9,826 nucleotides of DNA from positions 1 to 9,826 of the forward strand of contig QGUY01000144.1 in NCBI GenBank assembly GCA_003242315.1, in the 5' to 3' direction. The notes under the pieces are model-generated. The model saw only the letters and a list, made by a program, of their open reading frames with translations, did not search any database and was not told the DNA's origin. This DNA is from Bacteroidota bacterium. GTDB taxonomy: Bacteria > Bacteroidota > Bacteroidia > Cytophagales > Cyclobacteriaceae. Position 1 is the stretch's first letter. Each line of letters starts with the position of its first letter. Position numbers and translations under genes: made by a program. Below, piece by piece: positions 1-7,302 of this stretch.

Positions 1-1
1 C

Positions 2-1120
2 CGTTACTCCACACAAGTGTCTGTCACGCACAAGTTCGGTGGTCTCACATCGCTTAACTTTAAGAATAGTATTAACCACTTCGACAGGGTGATAACAACG
101 CCGGGGTATCGGTTTGATGGTACTCAGAACAGCTCTTTTTCGGAACTCAACATCGTACATACCGGCGACCGGATCGAATGGATCGCCGGTTTCAATTTGT
201 GGACAGATGACTTTTCCGAAAATCCTTTCGGCACTACGCCGCTCAGGGATTACGACCAAACGATAATCGGTGCTTTTGTGCAAAGTACCTTTTCCCTCAG
301 CGACGCGTGGATATTGGAGGCGGGACTTCGGGGCGACCACGTGGTCGACTACGGTTTTGCATTCTTGCCACGTGTCTCGCTGCTCTATCGTGCAGGTCCC
401 GCGTTTAGTTCCCGCATAGGTGGCGGCTTCGGCTACAAGGCTCCAACTTTCTTCACTGAAGAGAGCGAGCGCCTGCAGTACGAAAATGTCCTTCCAATTT
501 CACCGGATAGCCATGAGCTTGAAAGGAGCTACGGGGCCAACTGGGACCTTAACTACCGGACCGAGCTCGGCGAGGTGGCGCTGAGTATCAACCACCTGTT
601 TTTTTACACGTACCTGGACGATCCGCTCGTCCTTACTGAGTCTGGCGAGTCCCACGAGTTCGTGAACATTGATGGGTTTATTGACAGCAGGGGAACGGAG
701 ACGAATGTAAAGCTCGAGCATGGCGACTTCAAATTGTTCGTTGGGTACACCTATACTGATACAAGAATTCATGACGGCGTATCAACTTTTCAGAATCCCT
801 TGACCGCCAGGCACCGGATCAATAATGTACTGATGTACGAAGTTGAAGAGCGCTGGAAGGTTGGCCTTGAGGCATACTACTTTGGCCGTCAGCGATTGAC
901 AGACGAGATGTACGGCAAGGACTACTGGATTTGCGGATTCATGCTCGAACGCATGTGGGAAAAATTTTCGCTGTTCATCAACTTCGAAAACTTTCTCGAT
1001 GCGCGACAAACACGGTTCGACACTATTTATACCGGTACGGTAACGAATCCCGAGTTCCGCGATATTTATGCTCCCGTCGATGGTTTTGTCATCAATGGGG
1101 GATTAAAGGTTAACCTTTGA
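2..1120 (+). CDS. TonB-dependent receptor, C-terminal barrel part (5' end outside window)
   Basis: This is the C-terminal part, about 372 residues, of an outer-membrane TonB-dependent receptor. Such receptors import siderophores, cobalamin or oligomeric nutrients using energy from TonB-ExbBD. The plug domain and TonB box lie before the left edge. The frame is open from base 2, so the GTG at 17 is an internal valine codon and not a start. What is visible is a run of amphipathic beta-strands rich in aromatic residues. It includes the strand GGGFGYKAPTFF, typical of these barrels before an extracellular loop, and the late strand FINFENFLDARQTRF, common near the end of Bacteroidota receptors. The protein ends GGLKVNL, so the final strand closes with Leu rather than the usual aromatic residue. 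The ligand cannot be read from the sequence. The gene converges on the lipoprotein gene, with 6 bp between the stops. Confidence 0.88.
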   Translation, partial: RYSTQVSVTHKFGGLTSLNFKNSINHFDRVITTPGYRFDGTQNSSFSELNIVHTGDRIEWIAGFNLWTDDFSENPFGTTPLRDYDQTIIGAFVQSTFSLSDAWILEAGLRGDHVVDYGFAFLPRVSLLYRAGPAFSSRIGGGFGYKAPTFFTEESERLQYENVLPISPDSHELERSYGANWDLNYRTELGEVALSINHLFFYTYLDDPLVLTESGESHEFVNIDGFIDSRGTETNVKLEHGDFKLFVGYTYTDTRIHDGVSTFQNPLTARHRINNVLMYEVEERWKVGLEAYYFGRQRLTDEMYGKDYWICGFMLERMWEKFSLFINFENFLDARQTRFDTIYTGTVTNPEFRDIYAPVDGFVINGGLKVNL

Positions 1121-1124
1121 TTTC
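1099..1124 (+). terminator. Possible hairpin at the receptor stop codon
   Basis: A perfect 14-bp palindrome, AAAGGTTAACCTTT (1105-1118), runs into the TGA stop of the receptor gene. Read as plus-strand RNA, the pairing extends to an 11-bp stem (1099-1109 with 1114-1124, including three G-U pairs) around a UUAA loop. It lies at the junction of two convergent genes, where a terminator is expected. No U-tract follows, so a standard intrinsic terminator is not established. On the minus strand the G-U pairs become mismatches, leaving a much weaker 5-bp core. Confidence 0.3.
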
Positions 1125-1126
1125 AA

Positions 1127-2686
1127 TCATCTCGCCGCTGCCGGCTTATCCTGATATACTATGAGTTGCGTCATTCTTACTCGGAACTCCGGATTTGCTC
1201 CTATCTGTTTAATTCGAACGGTGTGCTTACCCGGTGACAGCTGGTACTTCCAGAAGAGTTCATGGCGTCGCTTGATATAACTTGCGGGGAGCTTCACGGT
1301 TTCTGCTTTCTGCCCGTCGATGTACAATTCCGCCGTGGCAGCATATTCGCCCCTGTAGTCCCGGCTCGACTGTTTGACAGGCTCCGATGATCCCATGAGA
1401 ACAAATCCGATCCCCTCAAACTCAAATGTATACTCATCCTTCAGCTCCTCATGTATCGGTCTTTTTTCAACCGGGAAATGACCTTCAAAACTTTGCTCCA
1501 ACCGGACGGGTTCAGGCCGCTGTACCTTGATCGTTACGGAATCATCCGAAACCGTTCCGCCATTGCGCTCAATCACCTGAAGGGCATGCTTGAATCCCAT
1601 CGCATAAACATCGTTCAGCGACATTGTGGTGTACTTGAAGTCGATATCCTCAGCATCTGCCAGACCCATTTTCCAGTACTCGGGAATCTTGCTGTATCCG
1701 ATCATAGTGCCCAATATGCCACCGGCGGACGAAGGGTTGCAGTCCGAGTCCTGTCCAGCCCTGGTAGAAATCTCCATGGTTTGCGTAAAGTCGCCGTTTC
1801 CGTAAAGCAGGCCCAATGCGATGTATGCGGCGTTTAGTTTTGCGTCAATATTGAATGCGGCAAATACACCATCGGGACAACCGACCTCATCAGACCATTT
1901 TTTCTGAATTTCAAACCACGTTTGTTTCCAGTCGTTGGGATATTGCCTGTGCCACTGAATCACATCGTTGATGCATTGATAAAAAGTGCTCTGCTCAGGA
2001 ATGGCTTTCAGCGCTTCAGTGACGACAAAGCGGATATCGTCCGACACAAATGCGAGGGCATACATGGCTCCAACATACACACCTCCATACCATCCGTCGC
2101 CATAATTCATGATGTGACCAATCCCGTCGCCAATAGCGGCTGCGGTGTTCGGCATTCCCGGCGACATCAATCCTGAAAAATCAGCCTCGATCTGGAAGTC
2201 GATATCATCAGCATGCGGGTTGTTTAACCAATGACCTGATTCGGGAGGCATAATACCGTTAAGGATGTTATACCGACCTGCCTGATTGGCATGCCACAAT
2301 ATGTATTCTGCGTTAGCGTAAGCCCTGGCGTGTGATTCAATGGGTGCATCAAGACCTTCCCGTTCAAAGACATCGACAAACGTCAGGTCCATATAAAGGT
2401 CATCGTACAGCCCTGGGTTTTCCTCCATGGTCTTACGAATGTATCCGTCATACCAGCTAATAGGCTGGTAGTCGTTGATCATCGTTCCGTTAAATCGGAA
2501 TTCGGTGGGACCGCCGAACGTCACACCGATCACCTGACCAGCCCAACCACCTTTGATCTTGTCCTGCAGCACGGCTTTGGACATACTCACCTCTTCGGGC
2601 AGCGCGGTTGAAATCTCAGTCTCCGGTGCAGTTTGCTGACAGGCGCAAAGACAAGCCAGAAGCAGGATAAGGACTCTTCTCGTCAT
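1127..2686 (-). CDS. Secreted ADP-ribosylglycohydrolase-family lipoprotein
   Basis: This 519-residue protein has the ADP-ribosylglycohydrolase fold (Pfam ADP_ribosyl_GH, COG1397), an all-helical family that uses a dinuclear metal site to cleave glycosidic bonds to ADP-ribose or related compounds. The start chosen is the ATG at 2686. It gives MTRR, a hydrophobic stretch and a lipobox-like LCAC with Cys16, so the protein is probably a lipid-anchored envelope protein. Starting further upstream (2770) would bury this signal and begin before the predicted promoter. Motifs are KGGWAGQVIGVTFGG (45-59), YDDLYMD (94-100), HADD (158-161) and AGQDSDCNP (310-318), the last matching the family's C-terminal metal-binding Asp-x-Asp motif. 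The first metal motif differs from the usual TDDT. A beta-rich C-terminal region (about 410-515), with a phrase like AELYIDGQKAETVKLP, resembles a carbohydrate-binding or jelly-roll module. The natural substrate is unknown. Confidence 0.85.
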   Translation of the reverse strand: MTRRVLILLLACLCACQQTAPETEISTALPEEVSMSKAVLQDKIKGGWAGQVIGVTFGGPTEFRFNGTMINDYQPISWYDGYIRKTMEENPGLYDDLYMDLTFVDVFEREGLDAPIESHARAYANAEYILWHANQAGRYNILNGIMPPESGHWLNNPHADDIDFQIEADFSGLMSPGMPNTAAAIGDGIGHIMNYGDGWYGGVYVGAMYALAFVSDDIRFVVTEALKAIPEQSTFYQCINDVIQWHRQYPNDWKQTWFEIQKKWSDEVGCPDGVFAAFNIDAKLNAAYIALGLLYGNGDFTQTMEISTRAGQDSDCNPSSAGGILGTMIGYSKIPEYWKMGLADAEDIDFKYTTMSLNDVYAMGFKHALQVIERNGGTVSDDSVTIKVQRPEPVRLEQSFEGHFPVEKRPIHEELKDEYTFEFEGIGFVLMGSSEPVKQSSRDYRGEYAATAELYIDGQKAETVKLPASYIKRRHELFWKYQLSPGKHTVRIKQIGANPEFRVRMTQLIVYQDKPAAAR

Positions 2687-2724
2687 ACGGGAATGTAGGT
2701 TTAGGGAAATGCAAAGCATCCGGT

Positions 2725-2755
2725 CTAAGATACCCCAAATCCTTTTTACTGCAAA
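2725..2755 (-). promoter_or_regulatory. Candidate Bacteroidota-type promoter for the lipoprotein gene
   Basis: On the minus strand, TTTG (2755-2752) is followed after 19 nt by TATCTTAG (2732-2725). This fits the Bacteroidota primary sigma-factor pattern TTTG, about 19 nt, TAnnTTTG, with a partial match in the second box. Transcription would begin near 2718-2720 and leave a leader of about 30 nt before the ATG at 2686. This supports that start over the longer upstream option. Confidence 0.4.
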
Positions 2756-2775
2756 GGACCCAAGACACATTAGAG

Positions 2776-2807
2776 GCGCCCTTGCGCCTTCGCGCTTTTG
2801 CGGTAGC
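2776..2807. repeat. GC-rich 8-bp tandem repeat
   Basis: Three consecutive 8-mers, GCGCCCTT, GCGCCTTC and GCGCTTTT (2776-2799), share the GCGC start. A degenerate fourth, GCGGTAGC, follows at 2800-2807. The block sits in the intergenic stretch just upstream of the lipoprotein promoter candidate. It has the same 8-bp period as the two AT-richer arrays nearby, though a different unit. No coding potential is evident. Confidence 0.5.
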
Positions 2808-2824
2808 GTTCAACGCCCAGCCAA

Positions 2825-2855
2825 CGTAACACGTAAGCACGTAAACACGTACACA
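2825..2855. repeat. CGTAAACA-type 8-bp tandem repeat, first array
   Basis: Four adjacent units, CGTAACA (one base short), CGTAAGCA, CGTAAACA and CGTACACA, form a short array with an 8-bp period. The same unit recurs in a longer array at 2955-3002, about 100 bp away. Both lie in the non-coding stretch between the hydroxylase and lipoprotein genes. Confidence 0.65.
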
Positions 2856-2864
2856 CACCGCGCG

Positions 2865-2884
2865 CCCTTTGTTTCCCTAAAGGG
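2865..2884. other. Small inverted repeat between the two repeat arrays
   Basis: CCCTTT (2865-2870) and AAAGGG (2879-2884) are perfect 6-bp arms around an 8-bp spacer. It lies about 130 bp beyond the end of the hydroxylase large-subunit gene, and no T-run follows on either strand. It could be a weak terminator or a chance hairpin. The rest of 2885-2954 shows no gene and no recognised signal. Confidence 0.25.
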
Positions 2885-2954
2885 ACCCACCCGCGGAATT
2901 CCCCACATCCAGAGCACTTCCTAAACTATGGGCAGTATCGTTTAGCCGCACCAA

Positions 2955-3002
2955 CGTAAACACGTAAACACGTAAGCACCTAAACACGTAAACACCTAAA
3001 CA
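2955..3002. repeat. CGTAAACA-type 8-bp tandem repeat, second array
   Basis: There are six contiguous 8-bp units: CGTAAACA, CGTAAACA, CGTAAGCA, CCTAAACA, CGTAAACA and CCTAAACA. They run to within 11 bp of the stop codon of the hydroxylase large-subunit gene. At the end, TAAAC-AC-GTTTA (2997-3008) makes a small inverted repeat. Unit variation is limited to positions 2 and 6. There are no unique spacers, so this is not a CRISPR array. Its function is unknown. Confidence 0.75.
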
Positions 3003-3013
3003 CGTTTACTGCC

Positions 3014-5272
3014 TCACATCATTGCCGGCGACACGGCAATGTGCTTTGCGAACGGCTGTTCATAGTATCGCTTCCCGGTCGCCCGATATAGCGCGTTCGC
3101 CACGGCTGCGAAGATGGGAGGGAAGAGCGGTTCGCCGAGGCCGGTAGGATCGTGCTCATTTTGTACGAAGTGTATTTCGACGTTGCGCGGTGTCTCCTTC
3201 TGGCGGATCATGCGATATTGATGGAAGTTGTTCTTTTCGGGTACGCCATCTTTGAACGTGAGTTCTCCGAACAACGCATTGCCAATTCCGTCGATGATAC
3301 CACCTTCGCCCATGTTCCGCGCTGCGTCGGGATTCACTACAATCCCGCAGTCGACCGCCGCGACGACATTTTCAATCACGGGATTAGTGCCTTCCATGCG
3401 CATATCAACAACTTCCGCTACATAGGTATTGTGACAGAAGTAAGCTGCTACGCCGCGGCCAACGCCGGAGGGTGGTTGATCCCAGTTTGATTTTTCGCGG
3501 ACGAGCTTGAGCACACTAGCATAGCGATCCGGATCATAGTCGTTGTCTTTGCCGACGGGATTCTTTTTCGCCCGCTCCAGCAACTCCAGGCGGAAGTCGA
3601 TGGGATCCTTTCCGGCAAGTTCTGCCAACTCGTCGAGGAAGGATTGTTCAGCACCCGCGATGAAGTTCGACCGCGGTGCGCGGAATGCGCCAATAGTAAT
3701 GTTTGATGGCAACGACCACCCTTCGGCCAGGTAATTGTCGACTGCCCCTGCCGGAAAGCGGTTTGCGTGTACGGCGTGTTCCGGAATACCACCGCCGCGT
3801 ACATGAAACGCGATTAGGTTGCCGTCCTTATCGAGGGCAGCTCTGTACGTTGCCGTGTAAGTCGGGCGATAAATTCCGTATGTCATGTCATCCTCGCGGG
3901 TGTACACGAGCTTAACCGGCGCTTTGACCTTTTGAGAAATGACAGCAGCTTCCACCAGGTGGTGGCCATATGCCCTTTGACCAAAGCCGCCCCCCATACG
4001 CGCTAACCTGATATGAATGTTCTCCTGCGGCATACCCAGGCGTGCTGCAAGCGTACGTCGTATAAATTCGGGAGCTTGTATCGGAGCATAAAGTTCGGCC
4101 TTGTCTTCAGTAACATGAGCAAAGCAGTTCACAGGCTCCATGGTGTTATGTGCGAGGTGCGGTGCCGTGTACGTCCGCTCGAGAACCTTAGCGGCGCTTT
4201 TGAATGCCGCTTCAGGATTACCGTCTCGCCGTAAGACTTGTGCCTTTCCGCGCGCTGCCTCCGCCATCCATGCACGATGGGCGGATGTGCTTTCGAGACC
4301 TTTCGGCATGACAACCTTTTGCTTGCCACCCCACGACTGCACATCAAAGGCGCGCTCGTCCAGCAATTGCCATTCTACCTTGACAGCCTTCTTTGCATTC
4401 ATTACTTCCCACGTAGTATTACCAACCACCACAACCATTTCAGGGAAGCTGATCGTATCGAACGCATTTTGTTCGTAACCGTCGGGGAGAACTTTTATGG
4501 TAAATACATCCTTCACTCCGGGCATGGCACGAGCCGCCGAATCGTCGACGGATTTCACCGTCATGCCAAAAGGCGGAAGGATCGGCATGGCAATCAACAT
4601 GCCTTCGGTCTTGTAGTCAAGCGTGAACAGCGGCTGACCAGTTACTATCTTCTTACCATCAACATTTTTTCTTGACGTACCAATGATTTTGAAATCGCTG
4701 AGCTGCTTCATCGCAACCTCTTCCGGAACAGGAAGTTCGGCAGCAAGCGACGCCATTTCTCCGTATCCCGCGCTCTTACCGCTTGTTTTGTGATAAAGGA
4801 CGCCTGCTTCAGTTGTTATTTCGCTTGCCGGTACATTCCATTTTTGCGCTGCAGCGTTGACGAGCATCTGACGCGCCGTTGCTCCTGCTGTTCGTAGGGG
4901 CTTCCATCCCAGGAGAATACCCATGCTTCCGCCGGTGAACTGCCTGTCGAAACGCTCAGGGTAGAAGTCTGCTTGTTCGACGATAACCTTCTTCCAGTCG
5001 ACATCCAGTTCGTCGGCAAGGATCATAGGCATCGACGTCTTCACATTCGAGCCAAATTCAGGGTTAGGCGACATCAGCGTCACCACGCCGTTATTGCCGA
5101 TCTTGATGTAGCTGTTCAGGTCGAACCATTCATCCGGCATATCCAGCATCTCATCACCCGATGGTGCCTTGCACGCCGCGAGCCAATTGAAGCTGAGCAT
5201 GAGGCCGCCTCCGGCCATGGCAGTAGCCTTGAGGAAAGACCTTCTATTGATTGTCGTTTTTGCGCGTGTCAT
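3014..5272 (-). CDS. Molybdopterin-binding large subunit, isoquinoline 1-oxidoreductase (IorB) type
   Basis: This 752-residue catalytic subunit belongs to the xanthine dehydrogenase/aldehyde oxidase family, in the IorB-like branch. These enzymes hydroxylate N-heterocycles or oxidise aldehydes with water as the oxygen donor at a molybdopterin cofactor. The start at 5272 gives a Tat signal, NRRSFLK (residues 9-15), a hydrophobic stretch and LAAC with Cys34, suggesting a Tat-exported lipoprotein. The longer upstream start would overlap the small-subunit gene and bury the signal. Visible motifs are GGGFGQR (427-433) and GAFRAPR (528-534) for cofactor binding, a glycine-rich stretch at 654-664, and GLGE with Glu714, the expected catalytic base. 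The family's usual two-part layout (a smaller domain before about residue 300, cofactor domains after) fits the length. It starts 11 nt after the 2Fe-2S gene. No cytochrome c partner or XdhC-like maturation gene is nearby. The substrate is unknown. Confidence 0.92.
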   Translation of the reverse strand: MTRAKTTINRRSFLKATAMAGGGLMLSFNWLAACKAPSGDEMLDMPDEWFDLNSYIKIGNNGVVTLMSPNPEFGSNVKTSMPMILADELDVDWKKVIVEQADFYPERFDRQFTGGSMGILLGWKPLRTAGATARQMLVNAAAQKWNVPASEITTEAGVLYHKTSGKSAGYGEMASLAAELPVPEEVAMKQLSDFKIIGTSRKNVDGKKIVTGQPLFTLDYKTEGMLIAMPILPPFGMTVKSVDDSAARAMPGVKDVFTIKVLPDGYEQNAFDTISFPEMVVVVGNTTWEVMNAKKAVKVEWQLLDERAFDVQSWGGKQKVVMPKGLESTSAHRAWMAEAARGKAQVLRRDGNPEAAFKSAAKVLERTYTAPHLAHNTMEPVNCFAHVTEDKAELYAPIQAPEFIRRTLAARLGMPQENIHIRLARMGGGFGQRAYGHHLVEAAVISQKVKAPVKLVYTREDDMTYGIYRPTYTATYRAALDKDGNLIAFHVRGGGIPEHAVHANRFPAGAVDNYLAEGWSLPSNITIGAFRAPRSNFIAGAEQSFLDELAELAGKDPIDFRLELLERAKKNPVGKDNDYDPDRYASVLKLVREKSNWDQPPSGVGRGVAAYFCHNTYVAEVVDMRMEGTNPVIENVVAAVDCGIVVNPDAARNMGEGGIIDGIGNALFGELTFKDGVPEKNNFHQYRMIRQKETPRNVEIHFVQNEHDPTGLGEPLFPPIFAAVANALYRATGKRYYEQPFAKHIAVSPAMM

Positions 5273-5283
5273 GAGAAAGAGGG

Positions 5284-5745
5284 TTAGATGGTTGAATTGG
5301 CGGCGGTGCGTACCGCTGCCCGGATTCTCAGGTAGGTGGCACACCGGCAGATATTTCCATGCATGGCGTCTTCAATATCTGCGTCGGTGGGGTTGGGATT
5401 GCGCTTCAGTAACGCTGCAGCCGTCATGATCTGTCCGGCTTGGCAATAGCCGCATTGGGCGACGTCGTGTTCCAACCAGGCCTTCTGAACGGGATGATCG
5501 CCGTTTTGTGAAAGGCCCTCTATCGTTGTTACTTCCTTGTCGCCGATTTGCGACACGGGAAGTGAGCACGAGCGTGTCGCCACGCCGTCAACATGTACGG
5601 TACATGCACCGCATTGCGCTATGCCGCAACCGTACTTTGTTCCCACCAGGTCGAGGTGGTCGCGCAGAATCCACAATAAGGGCGTCTGCGGATCTGCTTC
5701 CACGACCCGCTTTTTTCCGTTGACGTTGAGGGTTATCGTTGCCAT
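5284..5745 (-). CDS. 2Fe-2S small subunit, isoquinoline 1-oxidoreductase (IorA) type
   Basis: This 153-residue electron-transfer subunit carries two [2Fe-2S] clusters and partners the adjacent molybdopterin subunit. The N-terminal ferredoxin-like domain has Cys40, Cys45, Cys48 and Cys60 (CGIAQCGAC, then C after 11 residues). The C-terminal helical domain has Cys98, Cys101, Cys133 and Cys135 (CGYC and CRC), so all eight cluster ligands are present. The length is normal for the family. It has no signal peptide. In this group the small subunit is probably carried through the Tat system by the signal on the large subunit. Its stop lies 11 nt before the large-subunit start, so the two genes form one transcription unit. 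The 68-bp gap to the CstB-like gene upstream holds no clear promoter, so read-through is possible. Confidence 0.94.
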   Translation of the reverse strand: MATITLNVNGKKRVVEADPQTPLLWILRDHLDLVGTKYGCGIAQCGACTVHVDGVATRSCSLPVSQIGDKEVTTIEGLSQNGDHPVQKAWLEHDVAQCGYCQAGQIMTAAALLKRNPNPTDADIEDAMHGNICRCATYLRIRAAVRTAANSTI

Positions 5746-5805
5746 GATAATCAGGTTAGCTGACCGAAGTTAAAAAAATTATCGGGCAGCGTACACCTGA
5801 TTTTC
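5746..5805. repeat. Inverted repeat upstream of the hydroxylase genes
   Basis: GATAATCAGG (5746-5755), directly abutting the small-subunit start codon, and CCTGATTTTC (5796-5805) form an inverted repeat with one mismatch in 10 and a 40-bp spacer. In the minus-strand transcript this could fold the leader or be a pair of operator half-sites. Chance is also possible. Confidence 0.25.
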
Positions 5806-5813
5806 ATGGGATT

Positions 5814-7220
5814 TTATGAAAGGTTGATGAGATCGTTCCCCTCGGTCACCCATTCACGCACTCCTCCCGAAAAACTCTTGACATTCTGGAATCCATGCCG
5901 CACCAGAAGTGAGTGTCCGATCGTCGTACGATCACCCGATAGACAAAGGAGGATCACCTGTTGATCCTTGCGTATTTTATCGAGGTTGTCGGTCAATGTG
6001 CCGATAAATAGGTTTTCTGTGCCCTTAATGTGTCCGGCAGTGTATTCTGTCGCACCGCGAAGGTCAATGATTTGGGTGTGATTGGTGCTGAGAATTTTCT
6101 TGAATTCGTCTATTGAGATAGTTTTACTTTTCGAGAGTTTTCCACCTTCGGCCACCCAGTCCTGAACCCCATCGACATATCCCATAATATTATCGAGGCC
6201 GATGCGCATGAGTTTTCGCGTGAGGTCGTCGAGCTGTGATTCTTCAGCGATCAGGATGAACGGCTTCTCGTAGGAAACAAACCATCCCATCCAGGTTGAA
6301 AAGGAATTGTTTCCCTGAATATTGATCGTTCCGGGTATGAAACCATCAGCGAATTCTGTCTTTGACCTGGTGTCGACAACCGTAATGCCTTTCTTCAATG
6401 CATCCTTCAGCTGGGGGATAGAAAGCTTTTCTGGTTTCGGAACTTCGGTCAACAGCGGCCTGTCGAGTTTGTTCAGTTTCTTCATCATAGCAAAGTACTT
6501 CGGTGGCTCGGGTTGGCCTTCCAGCAGGTAGCGGACGAAGCCGTCTTCGTCATTCTCGTATTGAAATGCCCAGTTGCGTATTTTCTCGTAACCGACCGTT
6601 GAGCTGGGTACTGCACCGAGCGCCTTGCCGCAGGCCGAGCCCGCACCGTGACCAGGCCACACCTGCACGTGATCCGGGAGTTGGGCAAACCGTTTCAGTG
6701 ACTGATACATTTGCCTTGCCCCGACTTCCTGAGTGCCCACCATGCCGGCAGCTTTTTCAAGGAGATCCGGTCTGCCAATGTCGCCAACAAATACAAAGTC
6801 ACCGGTAAAGATCATGACAGGCTCCTCGGAAGCCGGGAGATCGGTTAGTAAGAAGCTGATGCTTTCCGGCGTATGACCCGGCGTATGCATAACTTCGATT
6901 TTCAGGTTTCCAACCCGAAATTCATCTCCATCTTTCAATCCAACGTGATCAAATTCGTACTGCCAATCAGGTCCGCCTTCATCTGAAAGATATAGTTTGG
7001 CACCCGTCAGTGCGGTGAGCTCTCTCGCTCCCGACAGGAAGTCGGCATGAATATGCGTTTCAGCAACATGCGTGATCTGCATGCTATTCTGCCTGGCGAT
7101 TTCCAGGTAAGTATCCACATCACGCTTGGGATCAATCACGAGCGCGACACCCAATTGCTGACATCCGATGAAGTAGCTGGCCTGTGCGAGGCCTTGATCG
7201 TATACACGTTGAAAGTACAT
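5814..7220 (-). CDS. CstB-like persulfide dioxygenase-rhodanese fusion
   Basis: This 468-residue protein joins a metallo-beta-lactamase-fold persulfide dioxygenase (about 1-250) to two rhodanese domains (about 265-362 and 367-466), the architecture described for Staphylococcus aureus CstB. That class oxidises low-molecular-weight persulfide sulfur to sulfite with a mononuclear Fe(II), and the rhodanese can form thiosulfate. Iron-site motifs are THIHADF (55-61), HTPGH (112-116), GDFVFVGDIGRPDL (140-153) and PGHGAGSACGKA (189-200). By family analogy the ligands are His56, His116 and Asp141. The usual His after HADx is Phe61, as in the CstB-like branch. The middle rhodanese has AEES where the active-site loop should start, with no cysteine, so it is probably structural. 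The last has CLSGDRT with Cys426 and should be active. No signal peptide is seen, so it is probably cytoplasmic. It lies 82 bp after the single-domain rhodanese gene. Confidence 0.9.
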   Translation of the reverse strand: MYFQRVYDQGLAQASYFIGCQQLGVALVIDPKRDVDTYLEIARQNSMQITHVAETHIHADFLSGARELTALTGAKLYLSDEGGPDWQYEFDHVGLKDGDEFRVGNLKIEVMHTPGHTPESISFLLTDLPASEEPVMIFTGDFVFVGDIGRPDLLEKAAGMVGTQEVGARQMYQSLKRFAQLPDHVQVWPGHGAGSACGKALGAVPSSTVGYEKIRNWAFQYENDEDGFVRYLLEGQPEPPKYFAMMKKLNKLDRPLLTEVPKPEKLSIPQLKDALKKGITVVDTRSKTEFADGFIPGTINIQGNNSFSTWMGWFVSYEKPFILIAEESQLDDLTRKLMRIGLDNIMGYVDGVQDWVAEGGKLSKSKTISIDEFKKILSTNHTQIIDLRGATEYTAGHIKGTENLFIGTLTDNLDKIRKDQQVILLCLSGDRTTIGHSLLVRHGFQNVKSFSGGVREWVTEGNDLINLS

Positions 7221-7302
7221 ATCGGTTAATGCGTTTAGTATCTGAGTAAAGATTATTAATTGAGAAGTACTGTTCAGTGACTGTTGTTACACGGCTGCGA
7301 TC

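Noticed and set aside
1451..1837. 128-codon plus-strand open frame inside the lipoprotein gene
   Set aside because: It is antisense to a well-supported coding region, has no motif, and has no promoter evidence.
2687..2770. 28-residue N-terminal extension of the lipoprotein gene (start at 2770)
   Set aside because: It would place residues before a clear lipoprotein signal and would begin upstream of the predicted transcription start.
2955..3002. Repeat array that might be read as a CRISPR
   Set aside because: The units are 8 bp and directly contiguous, with no unique spacers and no cas genes nearby. It is a simple tandem repeat.
4238..4675. 145-codon plus-strand open frame inside the hydroxylase large-subunit gene
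   Set aside because: It lies opposite a gene with strong family motifs, and its translation shows no recognisable domain. It is a shadow frame.
5273..5344. 24-residue N-terminal extension of the molybdopterin subunit (start at 5344)
   Set aside because: It overlaps the small-subunit gene and would push the twin-arginine motif away from the N-terminus.
5802..5821. TTTCAT/ATGAAA inverted repeat over the CstB-like stop codon as a terminator
   Set aside because: The stem is only 6 bp, AT-rich, and has no U-tract. It is too weak to call.
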